NCBI GenBank assembly: GCA_911728435.2
Contig: OU452201.1
Location: forward strand, 6,262,001 to 6,326,000
DNA from: Apoderus coryli
Taxonomy: Eukaryota; Arthropoda; Insecta; Coleoptera; Attelabidae
Direction: 5' to 3'
Length of the DNA: 64,000 bases
Positions within the stretch are counted from its first letter, which is position 1. Every line of letters begins with the position of its first letter. The notes below the pieces were generated by a model that was not told where the DNA came from, did no database searches, and was given only the letters and a program-made list of their open reading frames with translations. Positions 10,841 to 22,052 of the stretch are shown piece by piece. Made by a program: the position numbers and the translations under genes.

Positions 10841-10892
10841 AAATTATAATAAATAAACTGAGTACGAAACTGAGTGACCAAAATGTTTCCAT
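10841..10892 (-). CDS. Signal-peptide first exon of an unidentified secreted protein gene
   Basis: From ATG at 10892-10890 the exon reads METFWSLSFVLSLFIII plus one base, then a strong donor GTAAGTATAC at 10840-10831. A short N-terminus followed by a hydrophobic run, ending in phase 1, is a typical first exon of insect secreted and cuticle genes; the CPAP1-type gene in this window also has a phase-1 signal exon. Later exons would lie further left, and I did not find a phase-compatible one, so the gene may extend beyond position 1 or be a relic. The product is unknown. Confidence 0.5.
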
Positions 10893-10950
10893 AATTATAG
10901 TTAAAATTCCAAGATAACAATTTTCACTAAATCAACACTAAAGTTAAATC

Positions 10951-10961
10951 ATATTTTTATA
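10951..10961 (-). promoter_or_regulatory. Possible TATA box for the signal-peptide exon
   Basis: The minus strand reads TATAAAAATAT here, about 60-70 bases upstream of the ATG at 10892. That leaves room for a TSS about 30 bases downstream and a short leader. No clear initiator motif was recognised. Confidence 0.3.
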
Positions 10962-12851
10962 AGAATCATTTCGCCCGCATATATTGATTCAAACTTAACC
11001 GCGAACGTAGCTTAGGTATTGTCCGTCCGTTCTCTTCTTTATGCTCGATATCGCGGATCAACTATAATAATTATTGTGTTCTTGGTACATTAACGAAAAT
11101 ATAATATCGTACTTGTATGTAAACATTTATCGTACGAAAGAAAAGAAAAAAAAAGGAAACTACATTTAATGCAAGGTTGTTGGAAAGTGTCTCTTTTCGA
11201 TGATAGTTGTGGTAGTGTAACCCATATGGTATTATTACAGTCATGCTCCCACTTAAATGTTAAGATTTGATATACAGGTTTAACTAAAATATAATTTGGT
11301 ATAACATATTTTTTTTTTTGCATTGACTATAACGATTGGTATTCGCGCGCTTATCAGAACGTTGAAGCAAGTACAAAGATTTGTCGATCTTTGTGTTCAG
11401 GCTTCTAAGCTTCTTGCAAACTCCTCCTGATTTTTGTTTGTAAAACAATTCATTTTGCTTGTAATGTTCCAAGAAACATATTGTGCAGTTTAGGATGCTT
11501 TTGTGTCCATTACTAATTTTTCATGCATAATTTTGAAGTTAACTCATATCCTAAACATAATTTAGCTAAAATGGGGCAAGATGCTGTTCATGATTTATTC
11601 AAAGATTCGGTTTATAATCCTAGTACTTGGAAGTATTGGATTTTAAGCTATTAAATTAGTTCCTAGTCCTAATTTTCTAAGTTAAAATAGATATAACATA
11701 GCAATGTAATTTTTTATTTATTTTAGGCATTGGTTCATGATGTTTTTTTCAAAATGGTTTATTTACATCAGATTTTTAAAAAAATTTTTGTCTGAAAAAC
11801 CAATTTTCGCCAATTTTTACATAAACCTACCTAGACGTATATTATCCATAGCAAGATTAATTTGTTTTTTTAATACGTTGACTGCGCCACATGAGACTTG
11901 TAATTTTTGTGGCGAGCTTATATATCGGAATTTGAAGATGAGTTTTAAGTTGTCTAAAGCCCAATGTGCGAAAATACACAATAAATGGCTATATAGTAAG
12001 TTGTGAGTTTTATACACTTTGAAGTGCAAATCTTTATGAAAAATATCACTTGGTGGTCATATGCAATTTCGTTTTTGTCTGTAAATACTTAAAGCTCTTA
12101 TATTTATTATACACATGGTGTAGTTTTTTAATTGCTGTATGCTATCATCCTCTCTTGTAATTGTTATCTTTTATTATATCTAGTCTTATTTGAGCTGATT
12201 TTTGTGCTGTTGTTGATTTCATGTCATGCCATAAGTATATAACTCAAGTTCGTGAAAAGCACATCGACGTCCAATTGTTTGATGTCGAATTTACGTTTTT
12301 GGTTGTTTGGTTTCTTATTTTTTAATTTAATTTTCAATAGTAAGTTCTGTACGTCAATTTTTTGACCATTCATTATACATTTGATCGTCCAACATGACTA
12401 GCTAAACATTATCTTATGAAAATGTATAACTAACTTATGAATGACACTGTATAATGCGAATACATCCACATCTACCGGTTATTAACGGAATTTTTCCTTA
12501 TTATATTATTGTTTCGGTATAGTATAGAGCTATAATCTACATATTACAAATAATCTTATTATGTTGCGTGTTTCTTTTCCTGTACTAATAAATAGTAATA
12601 ATTGTTGTGATGTAATTGATAATAATGTTTAAAGAGAATCTTGATAAAGTTGTCTAGCGGATACCTTGAGAAGGACGTTTATTGTTCGTTAACAACGAAA
12701 TTTACACACTATGTTTATTGTAACAACCAGATAGTGTCTAGTTTATTTAGACTGTACGCTTATGGAAGCTGCTATAAAATATTTAAAAGAAGACGCTGGC
12801 TTTGCACATGTAAATCTTGATGCGATCGTGTTATACTGGCCGTGTCTGATA
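10962..12851. other. Gene-poor AT-rich stretch
   Basis: No recognisable gene or element. An 89-codon plus-strand frame at 11737-12006 is the longest, but is Phe/Ile/Lys-rich with no known domain and is probably chance. Confidence 0.4.
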
Positions 12852-13152
12852 CAGTGACTGCAAAAAGTTTCATCCACTTGAGGTTTTCTTAAAATTAATT
12901 AATCTAAGACAAACTATTGAACAGATTATAGTTACAATATTCTGCCACCGTGTTTTACTGTCGGACACAAATTTTCTTGATGAAATTCCACATTAAGTCT
13001 TCGCCATACCATATGATGTCGATCCGATTATATTTAGATCTGAGAAAATAACACATTGCCAAAAATTATTTGTTTCATTCAGATATTTATTTGCAAACTC
13101 TAATCCTTATTTTTTCAATTAATCATTAACCCAATACTCTTTCCAGTCACTG
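12852..13152. repeat. Tc1/mariner-type MITE or decayed copy, 301 bp
   Basis: CAGTGACTGCAAAAAGTTT at 12852 is matched in reverse at the right end (CAGTGACTGGAAAGAG from 13152), with TA on both sides (12850-12851 and 13153-13154). The CAGTG...CAAAAAG layout resembles Tc1-type ends. The interior has only vague minus-strand protein-like scraps. Confidence 0.65.
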
Positions 13153-13177
13153 TAGTTATTTTTATTACTGTCGGTAT

Positions 13178-14671
13178 TGTAACCATTTAGAAATTAGCGG
13201 GTATTATGTACATTAAGTAAGAATACTAATTTTATAGCTCAAACCAAATGAATCCCAATATGCTATTCAAATTGTTACGGTTCGATTCAAGTTTTACGAG
13301 CGGTTTCAAATAAAGAAGAACAAACAAAGAATATCAACTTGAATAATAACAGAATCAAATTATTAAATGAAAGAAACAAACAACTAAAATAAGCTTTATT
13401 AATCTGTATTAAAGTAATGCAAAATTACTCACCTTTATAATTCTGGATCACTTTCGGTCACCGTTGTATTAAAAGGAAATATTTAATTGGTTGACCCTTT
13501 TGTCAATAATTTATCGAAAACTTTATTAGAAATAAAACGCAAATTTGTGGGCTAAAAACACTTAATTTAATAATTAAAACTAATAAAGAAATTTAATAAC
13601 AACAAAGAAATAAATATGTATAAATAAAAAAAAAAGATAAAACAATTAAGCGATAATGAAAATTTAGAAGAAAATCTTAGTTATTACTTGTACTACTTAA
13701 AAATAGGAAAATGAATATAATTATATTAATTCCTATACGAAACTTTAATTACTATTGAAACTGAGTTTATTTCAATTACTAAAAGAAACAACTTAAAACT
13801 TTATAAAAACTGATTAAAACAAAAAGGCCTTCAATTAAAAGAATAACAAAACTTACGGAACTTTATACAATTCACTACTTCAGAATAAAATGAAATGGAC
13901 TTAATCATTAAACAAAAACTAGAAAATAATTCTTAACTGAAAAATATACCAAGTCCAAAAACAATTAAAATATTTAATTTAACTTTATATAATTAGAAAA
14001 ACACATCTTGACTGAACTAAGGCTAGAATGGATCTAATCTTAAAGTCCTAAAAATTCCTCATAAAAATCACATAGTAGGTAATACAGAATGAAAATAGCC
14101 AATAAGAAAAAAGGGAATTTTTACAATATACCCCAATACAGATACATCTACAGGGTGAGAAAATTCACAAAATAAGATACATTTTTATTTGTATGTCGAC
14201 TGTAATAAAGGTTCTTGATACTTAGGTATCTTATGTTGGAGTTCGCGACTGGACAAAAGCCCATATTATTTGATATGGGAAACCGTGACGCCCTCCAACT
14301 AGCTTTTGTATATAATAATAAATGTTCGACATTTAATTTACATGAAGGTGTTTTGAGAATCTTAAATGTTTAGACCACCGGGTATTTCAAACATGTCATT
14401 CTTCGAATAAGAAAAACACGGTCCATCTGTTTCTAGTCCTCTTTATCTTTACAGAGTCTTTATTACTTTTCAACGGATATTAGAAAAAAAAAGGTTTTTT
14501 TTCTAGATACAAATTCTTTATCATAGGCACTCAATATATTATTCTTATATTATTTGCAGATGTTGTAAAATATTGACGAAAGATTATATTTGTAGGTAGA
14601 AAACTATAAAACCCAAACAAAAATACAGGGTAGGACAAAAGTAAATTCCATTGCCCGTGCGTCTTATTACA
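13178..14671 (+). mobile_element. Solo LTR, family L, copy 1
   Basis: The sequence begins TGTAACC and ends TTATTACA, the TG...CA termini of an LTR, and is flanked by a direct 4-bp repeat GTAT at 13174-13177 and 14672-14675. At 1494 bp it aligns along its length with 22214-23680 and, reversed, 34342-35814. No gag-pol, second LTR or primer-binding site adjoins it, so it is a solo LTR left by LTR-LTR recombination. The 4-bp target fits a Gypsy-type integrase, but the family is not proven. Confidence 0.85.
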
Positions 14672-14675
14672 GTAT

Positions 14676-16542
14676 CGTTTGGCAGGCATGATTTATATAT
14701 ATTATACGTCTTATATACGAGGGAGAAATGTATCAAGAAACGCTGCATTCAATGCCCTTTTATAATGTAAGGAGGCATGGGAATAGATAGCCCCGTTAGA
14801 ATAGTTAAATTTATATATTTTACATTGACTTTGGATACGCTATAAATGTTGAATATTTTTAATGTGTTGTTTTTAAAAAATATTAATTTAAACTATTGAA
14901 GAGGGACAATTATTATCGACGCGTATGTAGTCTCACACAATTTTATCATCAGCATCATCCTTATATAATCGTTTAGAGGAATTTTTGGTGGGTTTTGTAA
15001 TTCCAAATGTTTCATAACACATTATGAGTAAAAGTCGCTGGCGCTGGTCCTGACGCTTAGTTATGAATTACAGTAACTTGGAAATATTTGCCTTAACGCT
15101 CATTATGTAAAATTGCACGTCTAGGGCCTACTAGAAAATTCACAGCTCGATATCCACATATAACATCCGCAATTTCGAAACTGTTTCTTTTTTTATTGAA
15201 AAATCCTTTTCAGATTACTTACGCAGTATTACCACGTTTTACGAGACAAATGCAATGTAATTGATACGAGAATGTTCGTATCTTTTCCAGTGATTATCTC
15301 TGCATATTCATGAACAAAATCCTAATGAATACACAATAATGTAAATCCTGTTTTAAATAATTATAATTCAGATACTTTTTCTTTATCATTAGGTATGCTT
15401 TGTTTTTACATATTAATTATAGGGGATGAGATTGAGGCGAGGGTGATTTCTTCTTAGATTTAGTTTAAAAATATTTTTGATTTTTCTTTCGTTATGTTTC
15501 GGTTCATTTAAACGTAGTTTTAAAAATAAATAAATGTCGAACTCCACAAATATCTAATTGTATTGAATATGTTAATTTTCTTTAGCCAGATTAGATCTGG
15601 TATTTTTTAAATGATTTTTATGAGTATACTTTTAATCGCACATCTAATTTTCATTCGTAGATATTTTTTTATATTCGACAATTTAAACATTAAAATAAAA
15701 ACATTATCAAATGCTTCTTATAGACTTAAAAATACGTATGCGGCTTCACGTTTCTTATTATTTTTCTTTAGCATATAGGGAATTCTGACATACTTGCTTG
15801 CTAGAGTATATGTCGATGTGTTATTGAATTATCCTGTATAATAATGTTAAAGTTCGAATATCAAAACTTCCAAATAGGCAGAGTTTGGATGCTGCGACAA
15901 ACAAGAAGTTTATCATTATTAAACGCATATCAAAATAATGATCGGCTAACTAACGGGACTTTGCTACAAACTACATACAACAAGGTATATAATATGTATA
16001 TATATCATTACAACTTCTCTAATTACGTAATTATTGCCATTTCGATGTTTATAAAATGTGATTAGCCAGTTATAGTTAGGATCTGTATTGTACGAACATT
16101 TTGCTTAACAAACGCTTATAAAAGTTTGTTGAATTTAAAATTAATAAAAGTGAAGTTTCAAACTAGTTACTAGAATCGAGGTATTTGTTTGCGTTGCACT
16201 TTCGAAATTATTGTATAGATTACACTATTTCGCACAAAATAAACGTTTCCTTTGGCTATAGAAAACTTTTTGGCTGTCGATGTTTTTTTTTTACTAACTG
16301 GACTTGTGCCATTACCAAAAGATCATCTGAGTCAAAAAAACTAAAGAGTCATACAGAACTACCTTCATTTACACTGTATCCCAAATTAGTTAGCAGATTT
16401 CGCGAACTGTTCTACTTTTTATGAAAATTATAAAGACTTAATATTTAATATTACTTCGGGTGGTTCTTTGGCACTTGAACATTATGTAAAGAAAATGTAC
16501 GCTCAAAATTTTCAACAATTCGACGAATAGCGAGCACACTTT
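14676..16542. other. Gene-poor AT-rich stretch
   Basis: Frames at 15844-16065 and 16185-16424 (73 and 79 codons) have no recognised domain. I see no repeat ends. Confidence 0.35.
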
Positions 16543-17289
16543 CAAGACCTAAGAGACTATCCTTAATGACCGTTGAGGTGCATGTCGTTTGGCATGCAAA
16601 TAGCCCTTCATAATAACATTGTCCTGCGTAAATTTCACGACCCCATTATTAGGGAACCAGATTTCAAGTTTTTGGGGCCTTGGTTTGGTATAGGACGCTA
16701 TCATACAGGATCTAATCAAGACCTAAGAAACTATCCTTAATGAGGCATCCTCCGCATGTCGTTGAAGCGAAAGGCGCTAAGTTTTGATGTTGTGTTGCGA
16801 AAGGCGCAAAGTTGGAAGCGAAAATCGCTAAGTTTTGAAGTTGTATTGCGAAAGTCGCAAATTGAAAGCGAAAGTCCCTAAGTTTTGAATTTGTATTGCG
16901 AAATTCGCAAATTGAAAGCGAAAGTCGCTAAGTTTTGAAAATGTGTTGCGAAAGTCGCAAATTGAAAGCGAAAGTCGCTAAGTTTTGAAGTTGTATTGCG
17001 AAAGTCGCTAAGTTTTGAAGTTGTATTGCGAAAGTCGCTAAGTTTTGAGGTTGTGTTGCGAAAGTCGCAAATTGAAAGCGAAAGTCGCTAAGTTTTGAAG
17101 TTGTATTGCGAAAGCCGCAAAATTCAAGCGAAAGTCGCTAAGTTTTGAAGTTGTGTTGCGAAAGTCGCAAAGTTGCAAGCTAAAGTCGCTAAGTTTTGAA
17201 AATGTGTTGCGAAAGTCCCTAAGTTTTGAAGTTCATAATATGATTGTCCTGCGTAAATATCCCGACCCCATTATTAGGGAACCAGATTA
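16543..17289 (+). repeat. Segmental duplication A-B / A'-array-B'
   Basis: Block A (16543-16590, CAAGACCTAAGAGACTATCC and onward to GCATGTCGTT) recurs as A' at 16717-16763. Block B (16607-16665, TTCATAATAACATTGTCCTG through AGGGAACCAGAT) recurs as B' at 17231-17289 with few mismatches. In the first unit A and B are separated by about 16 bases; in the second, the 469-bp minisatellite lies between A' and B'. Both B blocks are open in a plus frame (IVLRKFHDPIIREPDF and IVLRKYPDPIIREPDYY). The B' frame runs on to MAKAHEKLENDYF and a stop at about 17357. This may be a remnant of an unrecognised coding exon. Confidence 0.7.
16764..17232 (+). repeat. Minisatellite, ~50-bp unit
   Basis: About nine or ten tandem units of about 50 bases. 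The consensus contains GAAAGCGAAAGTCGCTAAG, then TTTTGAAGTTGTATTGCGAA, then AGTCGCAAATT. Some units are shortened to about 32 bases. Each unit itself holds two GCGAAAGTCGC words, so the array has a half-unit substructure. Units are 80-95% alike. The unit is not a multiple of three and contains stops, so the array is not a coding repeat. Confidence 0.9.
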
Positions 17290-17359
17290 TTACGACCATA
17301 AAATGGCAAAAGCGCACGAAAAATTGGAGAACGATTATTTTGATAATAAAACTGAATAA

Positions 17360-18797
17360 TTTGTAAACGTTTTTCTTGCGTATATCTCTCCATGATGAAA
17401 TTATAAACACTAATGAATACAATGACAAACAAATGACAGATCATGACATATTTCAAATAGCCGCAACGTCGCTTTAACATCATAGCATCCCTATTGGAAA
17501 ACCTCATACAATATAATTTTAAAATCACCATATTTCACGCATTATTAACAATTTCATTCTTGGTGAATGTTTTTCACACACCTTATTAGCATAAGTACTA
17601 ATTAAGATTGTTTAAAATTGTGATATTGTTTCAACGCCAGAATTATGTTAATTTTTGTGTGAAAGTTAAAAAATAATTAAACAACAAAAGCCAATTATGT
17701 ACAAAATATTTTAAAGTAAATGCTTTGTTGGCAGGAAGCTATTTAAAAAATGACTAACGGTGCAGCATAAATATGTTGAATTTTTAAACTTCTGCAAATA
17801 ATTATGTTTTAGTTTTGACATTAACATGAGAAAATATCAAGTACGGAAATTGAAAATGTATCAAGAAACTTGTGTAAAAATCCATCTAAATATGTTGAAG
17901 TCATGCTTTTATATAATATTGCGATACTTTTGGTTTTAATATCCATCATCTTGTCTGTGTTTATCTGTGCTTTTGATATTTTCTAGCAGATGCGACTATA
18001 GTTTTCTTTATAATTATCAATTTCTTCAAATTTCGCTAGGACTCACAAACAAAACATGGATTAAATAACTAAAATGTTATTTAATGTCAAAAACCGTTTC
18101 TTTGTTTTAATTGAAACAATGTTTCGTTATTTAATCCATGTTTTGTTTGTGGGCCGGGTGGGCCCATCCCAAGAGTTTAAAGCGAAACTTATCATTTTCA
18201 GGATACTATGAAATTAATAAATAGGAAAATTATAATGTCTGATTTAAATTAATGTTATAAAATCATCATGCACCATTCAACAGAATTTCCATAAATAGAG
18301 CGTATAATTTTGCATACAGTTTTACACTATTAAAAAAATAAATACCGTGCACGCGTAACGTTAAGTAAGGCCAATTAAAAACTAAGTACTAGCATATAGG
18401 TGTTATTATATGTATAGGAAATTGTGGTTACGAAAATATATAAAAATACCGACAATTTTAAAAGCGTTAACAAGTTGTTAAGAAATTTTTTATTAAATTA
18501 ACTAATTAAGAATCTAGTAGGGTAATAAAATATCAGATTATGTAATATCTGTGTGGTATTCTTCAGGGGATGTTTTAGTTTATTATCGTTTTGAATAAAT
18601 AATGTCATACAGTTATACTTTTAGCCCTGCATTATGATTGGCTTTCATAATACAATAAATATCGTCCTGCATCCATTCTCCTGGTTCTACTCGCACACCT
18701 CGGTATATTCATGCCATTCACTATCAGCCAGTCACTTATGCAATCTGTATAGATGTTCTTTGGCGATAGTCTGGTCGAGGTCGAATAATACATCATA
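17360..18797. other. Spacer without a recognised gene
   Basis: AT-rich, with one long foldback (18044-18151) listed separately. The 71-codon frame at 18634-18849 runs into the mariner end and is not credible. Confidence 0.4.
18044..18151. repeat. 108-bp foldback with perfect 26-bp arms
   Basis: CACAAACAAAACATGGATTA and AATAAC (18044-18069) is perfectly reverse-complemented at 18126-18151. The loop is about 56 bases and itself AT-rich. It is a MITE-like foldback; no clear target duplication was found. Confidence 0.75.
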
Positions 18798-18915
18798 CGA
18801 GGGTTGCCTTTTATATTTCGGGATTAGAGAAAAAAAAAACACATATTAATCATCGAAAATCACTTTATTGTTTTTCAAAATATTCCCCATGAAGATCTAT
18901 ATAGTTTTGCATGCG

Positions 18916-19325
18916 GGTTTAGTTTTGCTTATTATTTTGTTAATATTATACTTATTTTTTAATTTGAATATTGACTAAGACTTGAGCTTTTGCAAAGAGC
19001 GGATGTAAAAGCAGGAAAAGTTACATTAACAATTTTTCTTAGTCTTTTAGTCTTAGTCTTTTAGTCACTTCACTTCAATTTAATCAATTTGTGTTTGTAC
19101 CAATTAGAATTGTACAAACTGCCTATTGTGTGAATTGTTATTACATAGTTAATGAATTTGTTTTAACCACAGAAGTTAATTTAAACTGTTAAGTTGTTTA
19201 ATAAACTCATATTAAAATCAATTTGGTATAATTTTATTGTTATGGTCCTTCGAGAGGTAAATTGGAATTTTTTACGGCGTATTGCCATTGAGAACTATCT
19301 TAATGTATAGTGTTGAAACTACACA
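18916..19325. mobile_element. 410-bp insertion in mariner copy 2
   Basis: Comparison with the other mariner copies shows foreign DNA here, flanked by ATGCG at 18911-18915 and 19326-19330, a 5-bp target duplication. It contains AATAAA at about 19200 and TGGTCCTTCGAGAGG at about 19241, a motif I associate loosely with the leader just after the LTR of BEL/Pao-type elements. It could be an LTR plus leader fragment of an LTR element; identity is uncertain. Confidence 0.5.
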
Positions 19326-20020
19326 ATGCGTTTGAACGAATTGTCGAAGCACTTTTGCCACTCTGATGAGGTATCTCCAAAACATACATTCTGAATGCAG
19401 CAATCGCTTCTTCAGGTGTCGAAAAACGTTGACCTCTCAGTTTGTTTTTTACGTACGGGAATAAAAAGAAGTCATTCGGTGCCACGTCAGGACTATACGA
19501 CGGATGACTCATCAAATCGATGTTTTGGGTGCTCAAAAATGCAGTTTTTTGAGCCGATGTGTGAGAGCTCGCATTGTCGTGGTGAAGAGTGATGCGTCTT
19601 CGGCGGTTGGTTTTCTTGATTTTTTGGAAGACAACTGGCAAACAAATGGTTGTGTGCCACTCAGAATTGACTGTTCTGCGATGTTTTAATCGTACGGTTG
19701 CGACATCTCCAGTTTTACCGAAAAAACAGGTGACCATTTGCTTGCAAGTGCTTCGTGTGCGAACAACTTTTGTTGGATTTGGCTTATCTTGAAATACCCA
19801 TTACAGTCAACTGCTCTTTACTTTCGGGCTCATACGCTTAAATCCACGATTCATCACCTGTCACGATGTCATTGACGTGTTTCGAAGCACCGCGATCGTT
19901 TGACAAATTGTGTGGGATCCAACGCGAACAAATTTTTTTGACAGTCAAATGTTTATGCAATATTGAATGTATGCTGGTCCCACTAATGCCTAAGGTTGTC
20001 TCAATTTCTTGATAGATCAC

Positions 20021-20632
20021 ATAATAATAATAATAATGATTTATTGATTTATTGTGAAAATGTAGAATATATACAATTGCACAAAAAGGATAGAGATTTG
20101 GCCAATGCCACTCTTCCTTAAAAAAGCATATACAAATAAAGAAAGAATGTACAAAACAAAAACTCTTAAAACTAGAATAAACAAATTTTCATTATAAATT
20201 AATGTAAAAAGTTAATCACACTATGAATAAATTCTGAGCCTCAATTGTCGCCGAAATAATTCCAATGGCAAATCAATTATATCAATACATTTATTTAGCA
20301 GTAGTGAGGCCATATACGAGAAACTGCCCTCAAATTTTGCTGTCATATGCTTAGGGATAGTAAAGGAATCAATAAGTACATTAACATCATGAACATTAGA
20401 ACGTCTACACAACAACTTTAACAAATATTGAGGGTCACGAGCAGGGTATATCTTATGTAGAAATGAAGTATATAAATACTCATATCTCACATCCAACTTT
20501 GGCTCACCCAATCTCTCAAAAAAAGGAGTGACATGTGCAGCAAAAGGAACCGTGCAAACAAACCTTATACAAGAATTCTGCACTCTCTGCAACTTCATTT
20601 TATTATAATGAAACAAAAAATAAAAATATACC
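20021..20632 (-). mobile_element. CR1-type LINE 3' end inserted in mariner copy 2
   Basis: It interrupts the mariner sequence between GATAGATCAC and GGACGATCTTGC. The plus-strand left end is an (AATAAT)n tail, i.e. the 3' end of a minus-strand LINE. The frame contains MKLQRVQNSCIRFVCTVPF, then TPFFERLGEPKLDVRYEYLY, and ends LFRRQLRLRIYS at 20221-20223, the usual layout of the post-RT C-terminus of CR1/Jockey polymerases. About 200 bases of 3' UTR follow. The catalytic RT is lost by 5' truncation. Confidence 0.75.
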
Positions 20633-21066
20633 GGACGATCTTGCAATATCAGTTCGCTCACAGCATTAATGGTTTTTGGAACAACAACTGATTTTGGACG
20701 ACCTTCACGAAATTCGTCTTGCAGTGACCTACGAGCACGATTGAATTCACCATACCATCGATAAACACTGGGCCTTGATGAAGCTTCATCGCCAAAAATT
20801 GATTTAAGTTCATCCATGCACTGTTGCTGAGTTAATCCACGTCGAAAGTTGCAAAAAATAATCGTACGAAAATGTTCACGATTTAATTCCATTTTTGAGT
20901 CGAGATGAATCTTTTCAGTTGCTGTAAACAACACAAATAACGGTCGTATGTCAACACGTTCTGAGTACGTATAACCTCAAAAATGTCCAACTTTACGATA
21001 GAGCTGTCAGTTGCCAAATTGCAACACCAGGGTTGCCAAATCCCGAAATATAAAAGCCAACCCTCG

Positions 21067-21894
21067 CAATACGTTTATGACATTTTTCTGTATCCTTTCT
21101 ATCAGATGAGTGAGAGTATTGGGACAACAATTAATTATCTTCTGAAATGTTTACGGTTACATACAATACTGAAATATTTAGTTTAAGTGTGTAAAGCCTT
21201 TAAAAGGAATACATGTAATAAAGCTTTAAATTATACACCACTCAAACTGAAAATCTCTTGCTGAAAGTGATTTACAGCATTTAAACTTTTTAGAAATTAA
21301 AGTAGAAATTCTATATATCTTGCAGTTTATATAGCTGTTCAGCAATCGCTTTTGATAAGAAAAAATAAAGTTTGTATAGCGAAAATACAGAAACTATTTT
21401 CAATTTTAAATTGTAAAAAGTATAGCTACTTTTCTAGTCGGAAAGTTTTTAATTTTAATAATAAATAAGAATTCGCCTTGAATGTTTTTATATAATATCA
21501 AGTCTTCTTTATGTATGTACATATATAAATATATTTTGATTAATTAAGTGTTTACACTGTATTGTAAATATTTTATATTAAAGTTCCGGTCATCTCTAGA
21601 ATCCACCCTTAGCCACACAGAATGCATTTGCCAAGTCTACAATTCACGTAATAATTGTTGTAGCAATTTACAAAGTATGTTCACCTAAAGGAGATAATAA
21701 ATTTTAATACCATAGTTGTATGGTAGAATAAACTAACATCCGTCATGCTATAATAACAGGCAATATTGATCCAATTTCATTACAAAATCTGTATTTATAG
21801 CCTGTATATTAATTAGTTACTTTGCATTTTATTTAAAGAAACATAATATATACAATAGTAGATCTATACGTATATCTACGCAGATTCATCCGAG
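21067..21894. other. Spacer between mariner copies 2 and 3
   Basis: AT-rich, with no recognised coding or repeat structure. Confidence 0.4.
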
Positions 21895-22052
21895 TACGAG
21901 GGTTGCCTTTTATATTTCGGGATTTGGCAACCCTGGTGTTGCAATCTGGCAACTGACAGCTCTATCGTAAAGTTGGACATTTTTGAGGTTATACGTACTC
22001 AGAACGTTTTGTGTTGTTTAGAGTAACTTAAAAGATTCATCTCGGCCCAAAA

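Larger units (their letters stand above)
18865..20892 (-). pseudogene. mariner transposase copy 2, inactivated
   Basis: Start at ATG 20892. The N-terminus is intact through FREGRPKSVVVPKT and LILQDRP; the frame then runs without a stop into the inserted LINE, giving an artificial 237-codon chimera. After the LINE it resumes at about 20020 (YQEIETTLGISGTSIHSILH), has a deletion removing part of the linker before NDRGASKHV, a frameshift near 19800, then the catalytic GDESW (about 19845), HHDNASSHT and YSPDVAPNDFF motifs. A second insertion near 19325 separates the last residues, whose stop is at 18865-18867. It cannot encode a working enzyme. Confidence 0.85.
18798..21066 (-). mobile_element. 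mariner-like transposon copy 2, with two insertions
   Basis: The 3' end is CGAGGGTTGCC at 18798 after TA (18796-18797). The 5' end (minus strand) is at 21066, where the TA has become CA. The same 5' hairpin pair seen in copy 1 is present near 21030-21066. The transposase reads on the minus strand. A 410-bp insert (18916-19325) and a LINE tail (20021-20632) interrupt it. Confidence 0.88.

Noticed and set aside
11737..12006. 89-codon gene
   Set aside because: No recognisable domain, Phe/Lys/Ile bias, no splice context.
19395..19792. Plus-strand frames near 19.4-19.8 kb
   Set aside because: Antisense shadows of the mariner transposase.
20221..20934. A 237-codon host gene
   Set aside because: The first half is mariner transposase and the second half a LINE C-terminus, joined by insertion.
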